Positions 1 to 8,414 of a DNA stretch of 30,727 nucleotides are shown piece by piece; the first letter of the stretch is position 1; each line of letters opens with the position of its first letter. The notes under the pieces are model-generated. The model was given only the letters and a program-made list of their open reading frames with translations. It ran no database searches and had not been told where the DNA came from. The translations under genes and the position numbers were made by a program. Source of the DNA: Allomyces macrogynus ATCC 38327. Its lineage: Eukaryota > Blastocladiomycota > Blastocladiomycetes > Blastocladiales > Blastocladiaceae. The stretch is from the NCBI GenBank assembly GCA_000151295.1, contig GG745348.1, forward strand, positions 976,602-1,007,328. Direction: 5' to 3'.

Positions 1-2666
1 CCTGCAAATTCAAAAGGTTTTGGCGCTGTCGGGATAGTGATGACCCATTGTGAATACCTGCTGCTGCATGGCCACGCCAAAATGTTGACGTCACAGCCGA
101 GCCAAGGAACCCATCAATAGTTTGTCCCACTGGAATATGACACGGCACGGTAAATTCAAAACGACGTTTGGCGGGGCTGTCTGTGGCCCTGGCACCTGCA
201 TCAAACTTAGTGTAAAAGTCAGCAGAAACGTTCCCTTCGGCATGATAAATTGGCCGTTAGTTCCCGCTGAATAATTAGACGCGCCCCCGCCACTGAATCC
301 ATTTGGTGCTTGGTCGAAACTTTGATACGACGACCCATCAATTGTACGACCTGAATTTACAGCGCCCAGGGCAACCGAGAAGCGACATGGAATGGAATAG
401 AACGAACTCCCCTGGACCTGTTGCAACGTAACGCATTCATTTGCATTAACAGCGTCTGACGCGCTGACCCGGCCTGCGACTTGAAGTTTTGCTCCGCTCG
501 ACGACGGAGCCCCGCCAATACTCGCATTGCCAGCTGCGCAGATTTGGATTCCATTGCTGGTTGAAGTGTTCAGCTCGGCGTAGTTGAACGCGCGGTTGAA
601 TGCAAAGTTCGTGAGTTTGGTCCCTGTCAAACACGTAAAATCAATGAAACACACTCCGTTAGTTCCTGACTGGTCATTGCACCGCAACTCCAAGCTTGCG
701 TTTGAAGAGTTATAAATATATTGGCCTCGGGTGCATGCCCAGTTTGAAGCAATACCGCCTGCCACAATAAGGCCCCCTGTTGTGGGCGATACTGTTGGAG
801 TGGTGTTGGTAATTGTCACAGCGCCAGTAAAATTGGAAGCTCCTCCCACAAACAGAGACTTTGCAACCCCAAGCCCTCCACTTGTGACAAGCGACCCACT
901 TGTTGAATTTGAACTATCAGAAGTGTTTGAGAAAATTGTGGCAAAGTTGTGTTGGCAAGCGGCGAAATGGCACTGTTCAGCTGACCCAAATTAACTGCAT
1001 GACCATTAACGGTTGCAGAAGCTGTTGTGACGTTTCCAACGACAGCTGCATTCCCTTGAACCCACAAATTCTTCCCAACAGCGACACCCCCACTCACAAC
1101 CAGTCCACCAGTCGTTGAAGACGTAGTGTCGGTTGTGTTTGTGACATTCACAGGAGATGCAGGATAAAACTGGGACACGCCACTAATGGCTGTGGAAATC
1201 AAACCGTTTACTTGGCCAAGAGTTGGAGTGTGTGTTGAAAGTGTCGCACTGGCAACAGACAATGTTCCTGTAACCACAACGTTCCCACCAACATAGACGT
1301 TTTTTCCAATCCCAACCCCACCTGACACAGTGAGAGCCCCTGTGGAAGAACTTGAAGAATCATTTGTGTTGGTCAAGTTTATGGATGAAGCAGGGTAAAA
1401 CTGAGACACGCCGGAAATGGCCGTGGAAATCAGCCCATTCACTTGGGAGAGACTGGTTGTGTGTGTTGGCAAAGTTGCATTGGAGGCAGTGACGTTTCCT
1501 GTGACAAAAACATTCCCACCAACATACGTGTCTTTTGAAACCCCGAGACCTCCTGCAACCGTTATGGCTCCCGATGTCGAGTTTGTGCTTTGTGTCGTGT
1601 TTGTGATGGCAAGCTGGTTAGACGGAGAAAATGATTTGACACTGGAAACCGCACTGTTGATCAAATTGTTGACTTGGGAGAGGGGGACGAGATGGCCGTT
1701 TGCTGATGCAGTCGCCCCAGAAACAGTTCCTGCAACACTTACATTACCCGCCACATTGACGTTTTTGGCCACCCCCAACCCTCCCGAAATGGTTACAGAC
1801 CCAGTGACAGAACTCGAACTATCTGTTGTATTCGTGAAACCAAACACGGCACCAAGTCCGAGGTTTGATTGTGAGACCGTCCCTGTTAACACACTGGCCT
1901 GAACTGACGAAAGTTTCGAACTGACGTCAGGGATATTTTGAAGGGGGACGGTACCGACCAGTTTGGATGCGCTCACAGCTTGGATGGCCGAATCCGGAAC
2001 AGACGCTGCTGTCAACACGTTTCCACTCAAAGTCGAGATTTTGCTGCTCACGTCAGGGAGGTTCGTCAAGCCAATCAAACCTGTAATTTTTGAAGCATCC
2101 AAAACACTAACCTTTGAGCTGACGTCTGGCAAACTCTGGGTGGGCACAAGGCCTGAAAGTCGCGTTGCGTCAATGCTCGATGGCATGTTTGAAGAACTTA
2201 GCTGGCCGGAAACAATTGTTGCTGGGATGGAAGCTGGCAGGTTGGTCTCTGAAAGTTGACCACTGACAGAAGTTGCACTGACGCTTCCAACCGAAAGTTT
2301 GTTCTGGGCGTTGACGACTAAACTCGTTCCATCAACGTTTACATTCACTGTCTTGCCAGAAACTGAGACGCCAGTGCCAGCAACAACCGGGGTGCTGGTA
2401 GCGTTGTCGACGTAAGACTTTGTGCAAACATGAGATGAAGCTGTTGGTGGTGAACTCACCAGAACTTGGTTGAAAGAAGGCGTGTCAACTGTTGCCACGG
2501 TTTTTCCTGAAACTTGAATGTTTGGGCCTCCGGACACGCTTGTTGACGCGTCGACATATGCTTTGGTCGCATACGATGACAAATCAACAGCAGTCGTGTT
2601 CACAGTGGAGCCTGTTGGCGCAATCAGCACGTTTTTATTGAAGATGTTTCGAGAGCCAGGTTCCAT
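1..2666 (-). CDS. Fiber-like repeat protein of the viral element (3' end outside window, frame-disrupted)
   Basis: The first frame runs from ATG 2666 to 816 (616 residues). It is rich in Ser, Thr, Val, Asn and Gly, has two YVDA/YVDN segments near the N-terminus, and then a series of similar modules of about 77 residues with the pattern TNT-x-DSSSS-x-TG, SGG-x-G-x-x-KN and GNV-x-VTG. This modular style is common in tail-fiber or spike proteins of large DNA viruses and Polinton-like viruses; a virion surface role is inferred. The homologous reading continues in a second frame (about 960 down to about 150), ended there by a stop at 91, and then appears to shift again into a frame open to base 1. 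There are thus two breaks, near 935-960 and near 140-170. Either the gene is decaying or there are assembly indels. Its start sits in TATAAATG and it diverges from the gene at 2707. Confidence 0.7.
820..1860 (-). repeat. Tandem 231-bp coding repeats inside the fiber-like gene
   Basis: Related DNA blocks recur at about 231 bp (77 codons). For example TAAAACTGGGACACGCC near 1165 and TAAAACTGAGACACGCC near 1396 each begin a unit encoding a QFYP-(V)SQ-(LI)STAI stretch followed by the glycine-rich SGG and GN motifs. Four to five units can be traced, increasingly diverged toward 1860. The period is a whole number of codons, so the repeats are protein modules rather than a noncoding satellite. Confidence 0.7.
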
Positions 2667-2709
2667 TTATAGTTACGTGAAGAAAACTTTCATGGTCCAT
2701 TATAAAATG
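2664..2709. promoter_or_regulatory. Compact divergent promoter with two TATAAA-ATG starts
   Basis: The fiber-like gene starts on the minus strand within TATAAATG (2671 to 2664) and the next gene on the plus strand within TATAAAATG (2701-2709). Only 40 bp separate the two start codons, so any promoter here is bidirectional and very short. The arrangement supports 2707, rather than ATG 2692, as the start of the plus-strand gene. Confidence 0.55.
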
Positions 2710-3498
2710 GCATCAACAACTTCTGACAGCGCATTGAACGTTCGTGTACTCACAGCCTCGCACTTGGACCAAAAAGGCCAAGACCTGAATGTTCACTTGC
2801 AGAACGGTGAAATGAAGATTGACACTTTAAACACAGAACTCATTCTCCACTCGACCAATTCGGAAGTTGGGTCCGCAATTATTCTTTCATCAAATGGGGG
2901 GCAAGGAGCCCTTTGCGAACTTCAAATGAATCCTTGGGCTACACGACCTGGAGGGCCTCAAAGCATCATTCGAGCGGTTGACGTGGGCGGAGGCACTTGC
3001 GAGATTATTACCTCAGTCGCCCCACCAGACAAGCCCAACGATTTCCCTGATATTGTCACCGTCACAAACCATGCAGGCGTGTCGGTTAACACTGGTGACG
3101 GATGTGCCCATAACGTTTCGCTGCATGTGAAGGGCAATGCCATTTTCGACAATTCACTTGTTCGCGCAACATACTTTGGAAATCCTGATGGTCTCTTCAC
3201 AAACCAAATCTTCTTAGACTACGAAATGGCCTACTCGGAAACAACACATACTTATGATATCACGTCAGTATTGCCCGTGCCAGACGTCAATTGCATCTTG
3301 GGTGCCCAGGTCTATTTCCGCGACGTTTACACCCCACGATTGCATCTCGACACAGCTTCACACTCTATCGAGTTTACAAGTGATGCCCAGAACCGCGTTT
3401 TCATGACCATTGTGAAAGACGCTACAAACGTCCAATACCATGTTCGTGTTTTGCTCACGGTTTCGAATGTGGCACAAGGACGCGGGAACACAGTTTAA
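2707..3498 (+). CDS. Putative virion surface protein of the viral element, unknown family
   Basis: This encodes 263 residues from ATG 2707; an in-frame ATG at 2692 is the alternative. I do not recognise a named family. The protein is rich in beta-forming residues, has no signal peptide or membrane segment, and includes short phrases such as SAIILSSNGGQG and VSVNTGDGC that resemble beta-rich fiber or appendage domains. It lies divergently beside the fiber-like gene and upstream of the capsid genes. A role as an accessory spike or appendage is therefore likely but inferred only from position and composition. The frame is open throughout, and the next gene begins 20 bp after its stop. Confidence 0.65.
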   Translation: MASTTSDSALNVRVLTASHLDQKGQDLNVHLQNGEMKIDTLNTELILHSTNSEVGSAIILSSNGGQGALCELQMNPWATRPGGPQSIIRAVDVGGGTCEIITSVAPPDKPNDFPDIVTVTNHAGVSVNTGDGCAHNVSLHVKGNAIFDNSLVRATYFGNPDGLFTNQIFLDYEMAYSETTHTYDITSVLPVPDVNCILGAQVYFRDVYTPRLHLDTASHSIEFTSDAQNRVFMTIVKDATNVQYHVRVLLTVSNVAQGRGNTV

Positions 3499-3515
3499 TT
3501 TTCTTGAGGGACTTG

Positions 3516-3521
3516 TAAATG
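3516..3521 (+). promoter_or_regulatory. TAAATG start motif
   Basis: TAAATG overlaps the start codon of the 79-residue gene at 3519. It is one of five exact TAAATG starts in the viral segment. Confidence 0.45.
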
Positions 3522-3758
3522 GACCTCTCGGAATTTGAACTTTCAAACGACCCACGCAACAAAACCAGCGACCAAGAGTCGATTGCACGTTCGTTCTTGG
3601 AGTCTACACCAAGTTCTATCGAAAACACCTTCTCTGAAAAGAAGGCAAAGAAGCGTGCTCGACAAATGAAGAAACTTCATCGCCAACTGTATTCAGACCC
3701 GCACAAAGACACTACACAGGTCAGAATGCGTATTCTCGCGAAACTAAGACGCAATTAA
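3519..3758 (+). CDS. Small basic protein of the viral element, unknown
   Basis: This encodes 79 residues. The N-terminal half is acidic and polar (starts MDLSEFELSNDP). The C-terminal half is strongly basic and probably helical, with a KKAKKRARQMKKLHRQ run near residues 46-61 and an arginine-rich end. Such a charge pattern fits a DNA- or capsid-interior-binding protein, but no family was recognised. It starts at a TAAATG motif, follows the previous gene by 20 bp, and is followed by TTTTTCT at 3770, all consistent with a genuine compact viral gene. Confidence 0.6.
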   Translation: MDLSEFELSNDPRNKTSDQESIARSFLESTPSSIENTFSEKKAKKRARQMKKLHRQLYSDPHKDTTQVRMRILAKLRRN

Positions 3759-3769
3759 AGAAATGAAAC

Positions 3770-3776
3770 TTTTTCT
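3770..3776 (+). terminator. TTTTTCT, possible viral transcription stop signal
   Basis: TTTTTCT lies 11 bp after the stop codon of the gene ending at 3758. It matches the poxvirus early termination consensus T5NT and recurs after the ATPase and major capsid genes. A function here is inferred. Confidence 0.35.
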
Positions 3777-3786
3777 ATTCACTAAT

Positions 3787-3794
3787 TATAAATG
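3787..3794 (+). promoter_or_regulatory. TATAAATG start motif
   Basis: TATAAATG includes the start codon at 3792. It is the same string as at the fiber-like gene start on the other strand. Confidence 0.45.
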
Positions 3795-4391
3795 CCCAAG
3801 TACAACAAACAAAAAGAGGATTCTGAACCCGTGGTGGAGACACATGAAAGCGACACAGACGACTCTTTCATTGATGAATGCTTGAGTCAGCTCAAGGACA
3901 AGAAATTGTGGACTCAGAACCGTACAGGGCGGTACAAGAAGGGGGCCGAGAAACCTGTCAAGGACCCTGCAACCGTCAATGAACAACGCCTTGCTGCGCT
4001 TGAGCGAGCGCGTGCTGTGCGTGCTCAAAAGCTGGCTGAGCGAAAGAAGCAGATGGAAGAGGATAAGCGAGCAAAAATCCTCGAGCTGGCAGAGAAGATT
4101 TCAATGCGTCAGCAATCTTCAAAGTCTGCCAAGAAACAAGTTGTGGTGGACTCAACAGAATCATCATCTGAAGAGGAAATCGTCGTGAAGAAGGTCGTCA
4201 AGAACAAGCAAAAGCCAAAGCCCAAAACCAAGAAACGTGTGGTCATGGTGGAAACAGATTCATCGGACTACGAGTCTTCAGAGAGCAGTGAACCACAAGT
4301 TCGTCGTGCTCCTGCCAAGAAGCCTGCAAAGAGACCTGCCAAGAAGACTTCATCAAACAGCATCCCAGACTTTATGCATCTATTTTCGTAG
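3792..4391 (+). CDS. Charged coiled-coil, lysine-rich protein of the viral element
   Basis: This encodes 199 residues, highly charged and probably largely disordered or helical. Residues about 55-110 form a likely coiled coil rich in Glu, Arg, Lys, Ala and Gln (NEQRLAALERARAVRAQKL and following). Two acidic serine clusters follow (ESSSEEE; DSSDYESSESSE), alternating with KPKPKTKK-type basic tracts and an APAKKPAKRPAKK tail that resembles histone-tail or core-protein composition. Candidate roles are genome-binding core protein or capsid scaffold. No homolog is identified from sequence alone. The gene sits in the structural cluster upstream of the ATPase. Confidence 0.65.
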   Translation: MPKYNKQKEDSEPVVETHESDTDDSFIDECLSQLKDKKLWTQNRTGRYKKGAEKPVKDPATVNEQRLAALERARAVRAQKLAERKKQMEEDKRAKILELAEKISMRQQSSKSAKKQVVVDSTESSSEEEIVVKKVVKNKQKPKPKTKKRVVMVETDSSDYESSESSEPQVRRAPAKKPAKRPAKKTSSNSIPDFMHLFS

Positions 4392-4408
4392 AGTATAGAT
4401 AAACAACC

Positions 4409-4723
4409 ATGTTTTCGTTCTTATCAAGCGCTGTCAACAGCCTGAAGAATTATGCTGCCATGGCAGGAAAGGCGTTTATCCGTGGCGTGGACTACAGGAA
4501 GACATTCCTCCACGAAAAATTGAATCCGATCATTGGAGTCACGAAACATTACAGCGGTATGGTGGCAAGTTTGCCGGTCCCGGTCTTGAGCGACATTGCC
4601 AAGGGTGTATACTACGCAAGTAGTGTGGCTGAGGAAATTGTCAATCGTGTCGATCCTGTGTTGGACTCCATTTCTGGAGTTGGACATGCGGTAAGTCGAG
4701 CATTGTCAGAGGAATACGACTGA
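4409..4723 (+). CDS. Small structural-cluster protein with amphipathic N-terminus, unknown
   Basis: This encodes 104 residues beginning MFSFLSSAVNSLKNYAAMAG, a segment that would form an amphipathic helix. A later stretch (residues about 45-75) is mildly hydrophobic, and the C-terminal third is polar and helical. It lies 17 bp after the previous gene and just before the ATPase. Position, size and the amphipathic start recall membrane-active minor capsid proteins of adeno-like viruses, but that comparison is only by analogy. A TAAA lies 7 bp upstream of the ATG (TAAACAACCATG). Confidence 0.6.
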   Translation: MFSFLSSAVNSLKNYAAMAGKAFIRGVDYRKTFLHEKLNPIIGVTKHYSGMVASLPVPVLSDIAKGVYYASSVAEEIVNRVDPVLDSISGVGHAVSRALSEEYD

Positions 4724-4765
4724 GCAACCACGTTATTTTATTCTCTACCAAATCATAATAGCAAT

Positions 4766-4903
4766 ATGTTCCAAACTGCTTTCATGGTATATGGCATCTA
4801 CGTCTTTGTGCTCAAGTCCATTGAGTGTGGACTGTGGATTAAAGAAAAGTATTTTCCACGCAACTTTAATGACAACCAAGTACAAGCTCAAGGCTCTGGA
4901 TAA
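4766..4903 (+). CDS. Candidate 45-residue membrane protein overlapping the ATPase start
   Basis: A short frame from ATG 4766 to TAA 4901-4903 begins MFQTAFMVYGIYVFVLKS, a hydrophobic segment long enough to span a membrane, followed by CGLWI and a charged tail. It occupies the gap between the 4409 gene and the ATPase ATG at 4869 and overlaps the ATPase by 35 bp in another frame. Small single-span proteins are common in this type of virus. It lacks the TAAATG motif, so support is composition and location only. Confidence 0.4.
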   Translation: MFQTAFMVYGIYVFVLKSIECGLWIKEKYFPRNFNDNQVQAQGSG

Positions 4904-5633
4904 TGCTGACCCCAGGGGTAAGAACTCTTTGATTCCAACACCATCATTTGCCATGGCTGTTATTGCGGCTCGTGGCTCCGGTAAGACCGTTATGTTGCTG
5001 AACATGATCACACGTTTCTACAGGGGCGTTTTTCGGAGGCTGATTGTTTGCTGTCCAACTTTCAGCAGTGACGAAAAGTGGCAGCGAATCTTTCAACCAA
5101 TCCTCAGCGAGCCAAAACGCGACAAGGAGAAATCAAAGCTGTTTCCATATGAATCTGACGAGGAGGACGAACGTGTCCCTTCAGAAGATGACGTTCACAC
5201 GGACCCAGACACATTCGAAAACGTCATTCGTGAACTTATTCAGGACCAACTCACAGTGCCAAAAAAGGACTGCCAACCCGTGCTTCTTGTGCTGGACGAT
5301 TGTGCATCAACTGGCATCCTCAAGTCCAAAACCCTGACAGAATGCGTGTTGAATGGAAGGCACCTCATGGTCTCAACCATATACGTTACACAATCATACT
5401 TTCAGCTGTGCAAACCGTTACGTCTAAACACAACAAATTTTGCCTTGTACTCGACAGGCAACACCAAGGAGATTCAAAACTTTTATCAAGAACATCATTG
5501 CGGTAAAACGTACGAACGCTGGAGGAAGATATACGACCACTGTGTGAAAGAGGACTACAGTTTCCTTCATATCAACTATAAAAACGACAATCGCCATAAA
5601 CTTATCAAACGTTTTGAAAAATACGTTGAATAG
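4869..5633 (+). CDS. Genome-packaging ATPase, A32/FtsK-HerA type
   Basis: This encodes 254 residues from ATG 4869. An in-frame ATG at 4791 would add 26 residues that look like a shadow of the overlapping small ORF, so 4869 is preferred; it is also preceded by TTTA. The Walker A motif is AARGSGKT at residues 33-40 and the Walker B motif is VLLVLDD at about residues 138-144. A conserved-looking STIYVTQS segment follows about 45 residues later. This layout is typical of the A32-like packaging ATPases that load DNA into capsids in Polinton-like viruses, virophages and large DNA viruses. An acidic insert (ESDEEDERVPSEDD) lies between the two Walker motifs. The penton gene starts 23 bp downstream, giving the order ATPase, penton, major capsid. 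Confidence 0.9.
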   Translation: MTTKYKLKALDNADPRGKNSLIPTPSFAMAVIAARGSGKTVMLLNMITRFYRGVFRRLIVCCPTFSSDEKWQRIFQPILSEPKRDKEKSKLFPYESDEEDERVPSEDDVHTDPDTFENVIRELIQDQLTVPKKDCQPVLLVLDDCASTGILKSKTLTECVLNGRHLMVSTIYVTQSYFQLCKPLRLNTTNFALYSTGNTKEIQNFYQEHHCGKTYERWRKIYDHCVKEDYSFLHINYKNDNRHKLIKRFEKYVE

Positions 5634-5640
5634 TTTTTCT
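5634..5640 (+). terminator. TTTTTCT directly after the ATPase stop
   Basis: TTTTTCT immediately follows the TAG at 5631-5633. It is the second of three such signals after plus-strand genes in the viral segment. Confidence 0.35.
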
Positions 5641-5656
5641 TGTGATTACATTAAAC

Positions 5657-6856
5657 ATGGAACGCCAGCGTGAACAACGACACAACAGAAAATTAGTTTT
5701 GCGTGGGAACGATATCGAGCATGTTCATGTACGCTCTGCAATGAGGGATGGGACTGTCGACGTCAATGTTGTCGACCCACGAAGCGAGTCGATTAAAAAA
5801 ACAAGGTTAAAGATAAAGCAGGGAGAGACAATGAAGAGAAAAATTAAACACGACGGCTCTGTGCGCAAAGTACGCATCACAAAATCAAAGAAGAGCCGCA
5901 AAATGAAATTGTTAAAGGAGCTTGAGAACATCAACGTGCCTGTCACAAAACTTGACTTGCATGAAAGTCTTCCACCAAGTTTCTCCATCCCCCATGAACT
6001 CGACACGTTCTCATCGCAAGTTTACGGCCAACCATCGAGAGCAAAAGAGCAGCAACGAGAGGCCCTTCACGCACAACAACATGTCTCAGAAGAAACGGTG
6101 GTCACGTTTACAAACGACGACATCCAACCTGACGGGCGGCTTCCATTGCCGCTGTCCCTCACTTTCTCACACGTGCGGTTGGTGGACTTCACAATGGAGA
6201 ACAACATCTACAGTGTGTCCCAGCAAATGAACAGTTTTGACTTGACAATTTGGCCGGCTGCAACATCTGACCCAAGTGCTACTCCAGCACAGCGCGTGAC
6301 CTACACAATCCCAGCTGGGGTTTACACGATGGAGACTTTGTCCTCGGCCATCCAAAACTCTGTCGGCTACTTCAACCCTGTTTCACCAAACGTCAAGTTC
6401 CAAGTTAACCTCAACAATATTAGGCTGAATACTGAAATGCAGGTCTTGTTGGGGACTGAAGCGTTGTACTTCCAAGTGCACGACAATGTGCTGTTTAGAC
6501 GCGTGCTTGGACTGAGTTCCAGCCAGTTCAACGTACCGTATCGTTTGCTTGTGTCTGACAACGTGGCTGATTTGAATGCTGGACTGTTTTCCCTTGTGAT
6601 TCGCTCCCCTGAACTCGGAGCTGGCGTGTCAAACAAACATTACCATGGCGCTCGTGGAGAGCCTGTTTTGGCCGCATTCCCAGTTAATTCATCAACAGGA
6701 TATAATATCACATATCGTAATCCCTCGACCGGGATGTCGTGGTTTGGGCAAGAGCGCCATCTCGATTCATTTAGCCTTGAATTCGTCGATGGCGTTTCGT
6801 TGAATCAAATCGACACAAAACAGTGTCAGTTTTTTATGACACTTGTTTTCGTGTAA
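5657..6856 (+). CDS. Penton-type minor capsid protein (predicted single jelly roll)
   Basis: This encodes 399 residues from ATG 5657 (TTAAACATGG). The first ~140 residues are basic and Lys/Arg-rich (KQGETMKRKIKHDGSVRK) and probably face the capsid interior. From about residue 150 the sequence is beta-rich and resembles the penton or minor capsid proteins of Polinton-like viruses and virophages: a YTIPAGVYTMETLSSAI segment, then LFRRVLGLSS, with an aromatic C-terminal part ending FFMTLVFV. In such viruses this protein forms the pentameric vertices. Its position, 23 bp after the ATPase and 30 bp before the major capsid gene, strongly supports the assignment. The call rests on context plus family resemblance rather than a computed alignment. 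Confidence 0.8.
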   Translation: MERQREQRHNRKLVLRGNDIEHVHVRSAMRDGTVDVNVVDPRSESIKKTRLKIKQGETMKRKIKHDGSVRKVRITKSKKSRKMKLLKELENINVPVTKLDLHESLPPSFSIPHELDTFSSQVYGQPSRAKEQQREALHAQQHVSEETVVTFTNDDIQPDGRLPLPLSLTFSHVRLVDFTMENNIYSVSQQMNSFDLTIWPAATSDPSATPAQRVTYTIPAGVYTMETLSSAIQNSVGYFNPVSPNVKFQVNLNNIRLNTEMQVLLGTEALYFQVHDNVLFRRVLGLSSSQFNVPYRLLVSDNVADLNAGLFSLVIRSPELGAGVSNKHYHGARGEPVLAAFPVNSSTGYNITYRNPSTGMSWFGQERHLDSFSLEFVDGVSLNQIDTKQCQFFMTLVFV

Positions 6857-6886
6857 TGTTTTTTTTTTCGTTGGGGAAGTTAAACC
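6857..6886 (+). promoter_or_regulatory. Penton-major capsid spacer with T tract and TTAAACC
   Basis: The 30-bp spacer holds a run of ten T residues shortly after the penton stop and GTTAAACC directly before the major capsid ATG. It thus combines a possible stop signal for the upstream gene with the TAAA start-proximal motif seen across this segment. Confidence 0.4.
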
Positions 6887-8101
6887 ATGTCAAGCACCCT
6901 TAAACTCTACGACGCACAGCCTGAGATCGCCCCTGATGAGGTCATTTATCAAGTGGCACCACATGTGTCAGGTGAACGCTCCTACAACAGTGTTCGGCCA
7001 TTGACTGGTGGTAACTTCTCAGATAGCAACCGCACCATTCGCTGGCAGATTCCAGGCGTGAAGTCGAAGGCCATTGACCCCTCAACTTTCTTTTTCACGT
7101 ATGACCATGCTGCAACATCGTCGAACAATCAGATTGCCATGGACGAGAATGCGTTCTCGTGTATCCAGACACTGCGTATTTATGACGAGTCAGGCGTGAC
7201 CCTGTTTGAAGAGCGCGAATACGCACGTCTCCATGCCCTTCTCCTCGACGTGACTGTCAACCAGTCCCAATGCCAGAACTTGTTTCATTTGGGGTGCGGT
7301 CCACAGTCGACTCGACCAGCATCCGGACGTCGTTATTATTGCCATCTAAAGGCGCTTTTTGATACAAAGTCATTCATCTTCCCATCCATGTTCGGCTGTC
7401 TGTTTGTGGAAATCGTTCTTCGTCCTGGCGCTGAATGGCATCAGATGACATCTGGCGGCTCACCCTCTACAGGTCTGCAGTACGTCATCTCGAATGCCGA
7501 GCTACAGTGGGAGGAAGTTGAACTTTCGCCAGCTGTCACATCGGTCCTTATCAAGAAGTGGATGGCAGACGGCATCAAAATGCCCTTCCAAAGTTTCACA
7601 TACTACGGCCGGACGCTGCAACCTGGGCAGAATCAGATCGCCATCCAAAATCGCGACAAGTCACAAAAAACCCTCCTTATTGCATTGCAAGACTCGGCTC
7701 TTGCGGCTTCCCAGAGTATTGTCACACAGTCAAAGACGTACTCGCGCACGTCAGCAGGTCTTCTGAGTTATCAGTTCAAGATCGGCAATAAACTCTTCCC
7801 ACAAACGCCTGTTACAAACCCGCTGACTGCATGGGCGGAAGTGGTCAAAGCTTTTAATCATAATGTGCGCGGCACAGTCGATTATGACTCTTATATCTCA
7901 GGCGACAAATTCCTCATTGGGCTGAATTTGGACACAGTGCGCAGTGCCATGTCGGGGAATTCCGATGGAGTGGTCTCCAATTTGCCTGTGGAATTCATTA
8001 TCACCCTGCCTGTGAACGCGCCCCCAACAAACATGCACTCGTGGATGGTGCATGACCGCCTCATTGTTACCTCAGCACGTGGCTCGACGGTCATTCACTA
8101 A
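6887..8101 (+). CDS. Major capsid protein, double-jelly-roll type
   Basis: This encodes 404 residues with an intact frame. The N-terminal region (SGERSYNSVRPLTGG, then RWQIPGVKSKAIDPSTFFF) and the later VELSPAVTSVLIKKWMADG and PFQSFTYYGRTL stretches resemble double-jelly-roll major capsid proteins of Polinton-like viruses. In that family the protein forms pseudo-hexameric capsomers. The length is within the usual range for the compact Polinton-like type. It is the last gene of the ATPase-penton-major capsid order and is followed closely by TTTTTCT. I cannot assign a subgroup without a profile search; a structure prediction showing two eight-stranded jelly rolls would settle it. Confidence 0.82.
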   Translation: MSSTLKLYDAQPEIAPDEVIYQVAPHVSGERSYNSVRPLTGGNFSDSNRTIRWQIPGVKSKAIDPSTFFFTYDHAATSSNNQIAMDENAFSCIQTLRIYDESGVTLFEEREYARLHALLLDVTVNQSQCQNLFHLGCGPQSTRPASGRRYYCHLKALFDTKSFIFPSMFGCLFVEIVLRPGAEWHQMTSGGSPSTGLQYVISNAELQWEEVELSPAVTSVLIKKWMADGIKMPFQSFTYYGRTLQPGQNQIAIQNRDKSQKTLLIALQDSALAASQSIVTQSKTYSRTSAGLLSYQFKIGNKLFPQTPVTNPLTAWAEVVKAFNHNVRGTVDYDSYISGDKFLIGLNLDTVRSAMSGNSDGVVSNLPVEFIITLPVNAPPTNMHSWMVHDRLIVTSARGSTVIH

Positions 8102-8104
8102 TTC

Positions 8105-8111
8105 TTTTTCT
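8105..8111 (+). terminator. TTTTTCT after the major capsid gene
   Basis: TTTTTCT lies four bases after the TAA that ends at 8101. It is the third example of this signal after a viral plus-strand gene. Confidence 0.35.
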
Positions 8112-8127
8112 CCGTTTCGTTAAACGA

Positions 8128-8325
8128 ATGTGCCTCCCGTTTTTTCCCGGATATAGATTTAAACGTCGTCGTCGCCGACAGCAAAATAAAGACGAATATG
8201 ACTCAACCGACAGCATCAACATCGAACCAGCAACAGCGTCAACCACGAGACACCATGGAAATCATCCGTGCCATAGAATTTCGTCGGGTTCACGAATTGG
8301 CTCCGCGGGCACGTATCTCGGGTGA
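8128..8325 (+). CDS. Candidate small arginine-rich protein after the major capsid gene
   Basis: This encodes 65 residues, starting MCLPFFPGYRFKRRRRRQQ, then a polar, disordered tail. The ATG is preceded by TTAAACGA, matching the start-proximal TAAA motif of neighbouring genes. The arginine run could bind nucleic acid. It overlaps the equally short frame at 8198 in a different frame. Either one of the two is false, or they are halves of one gene split by a frame break near 8250. No family was recognised. Confidence 0.35.
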   Translation: MCLPFFPGYRFKRRRRRQQNKDEYDSTDSINIEPATASTTRHHGNHPCHRISSGSRIGSAGTYLG

Positions 8326-8392
8326 GTACCTCCCAGCGATTCGTTGTGGAGTGTTAGGGCCGGGTCAAGTGTACCGGATGCGGTTCGACTGA
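8198..8392 (+). CDS. Candidate small protein overlapping the 8128 frame
   Basis: This encodes 64 residues with a polar start (MTQPTASTSNQQQRQ) and a more structured end (EIIRAIEFRRVHELAP, then ISGEYLPAIRCGVLGPGQVY). It ends 22 bp before a perfect hairpin that separates it from converging genes on the minus strand. Its C-terminal half looks more protein-like than the corresponding part of the 8128 frame, which is why a frame break joining the two is possible. Confidence 0.4.
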   Translation: MTQPTASTSNQQQRQPRDTMEIIRAIEFRRVHELAPRARISGEYLPAIRCGVLGPGQVYRMRFD

Positions 8393-8414
8393 CTTTGCTG
8401 GCACTCTCAAAAAC

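Noticed and set aside
4791..4868. N-terminal extension of the ATPase from ATG 4791
   Set aside because: The added residues do not resemble the family and overlap the small membrane-protein frame; ATG 4869 gives a typical ATPase start.
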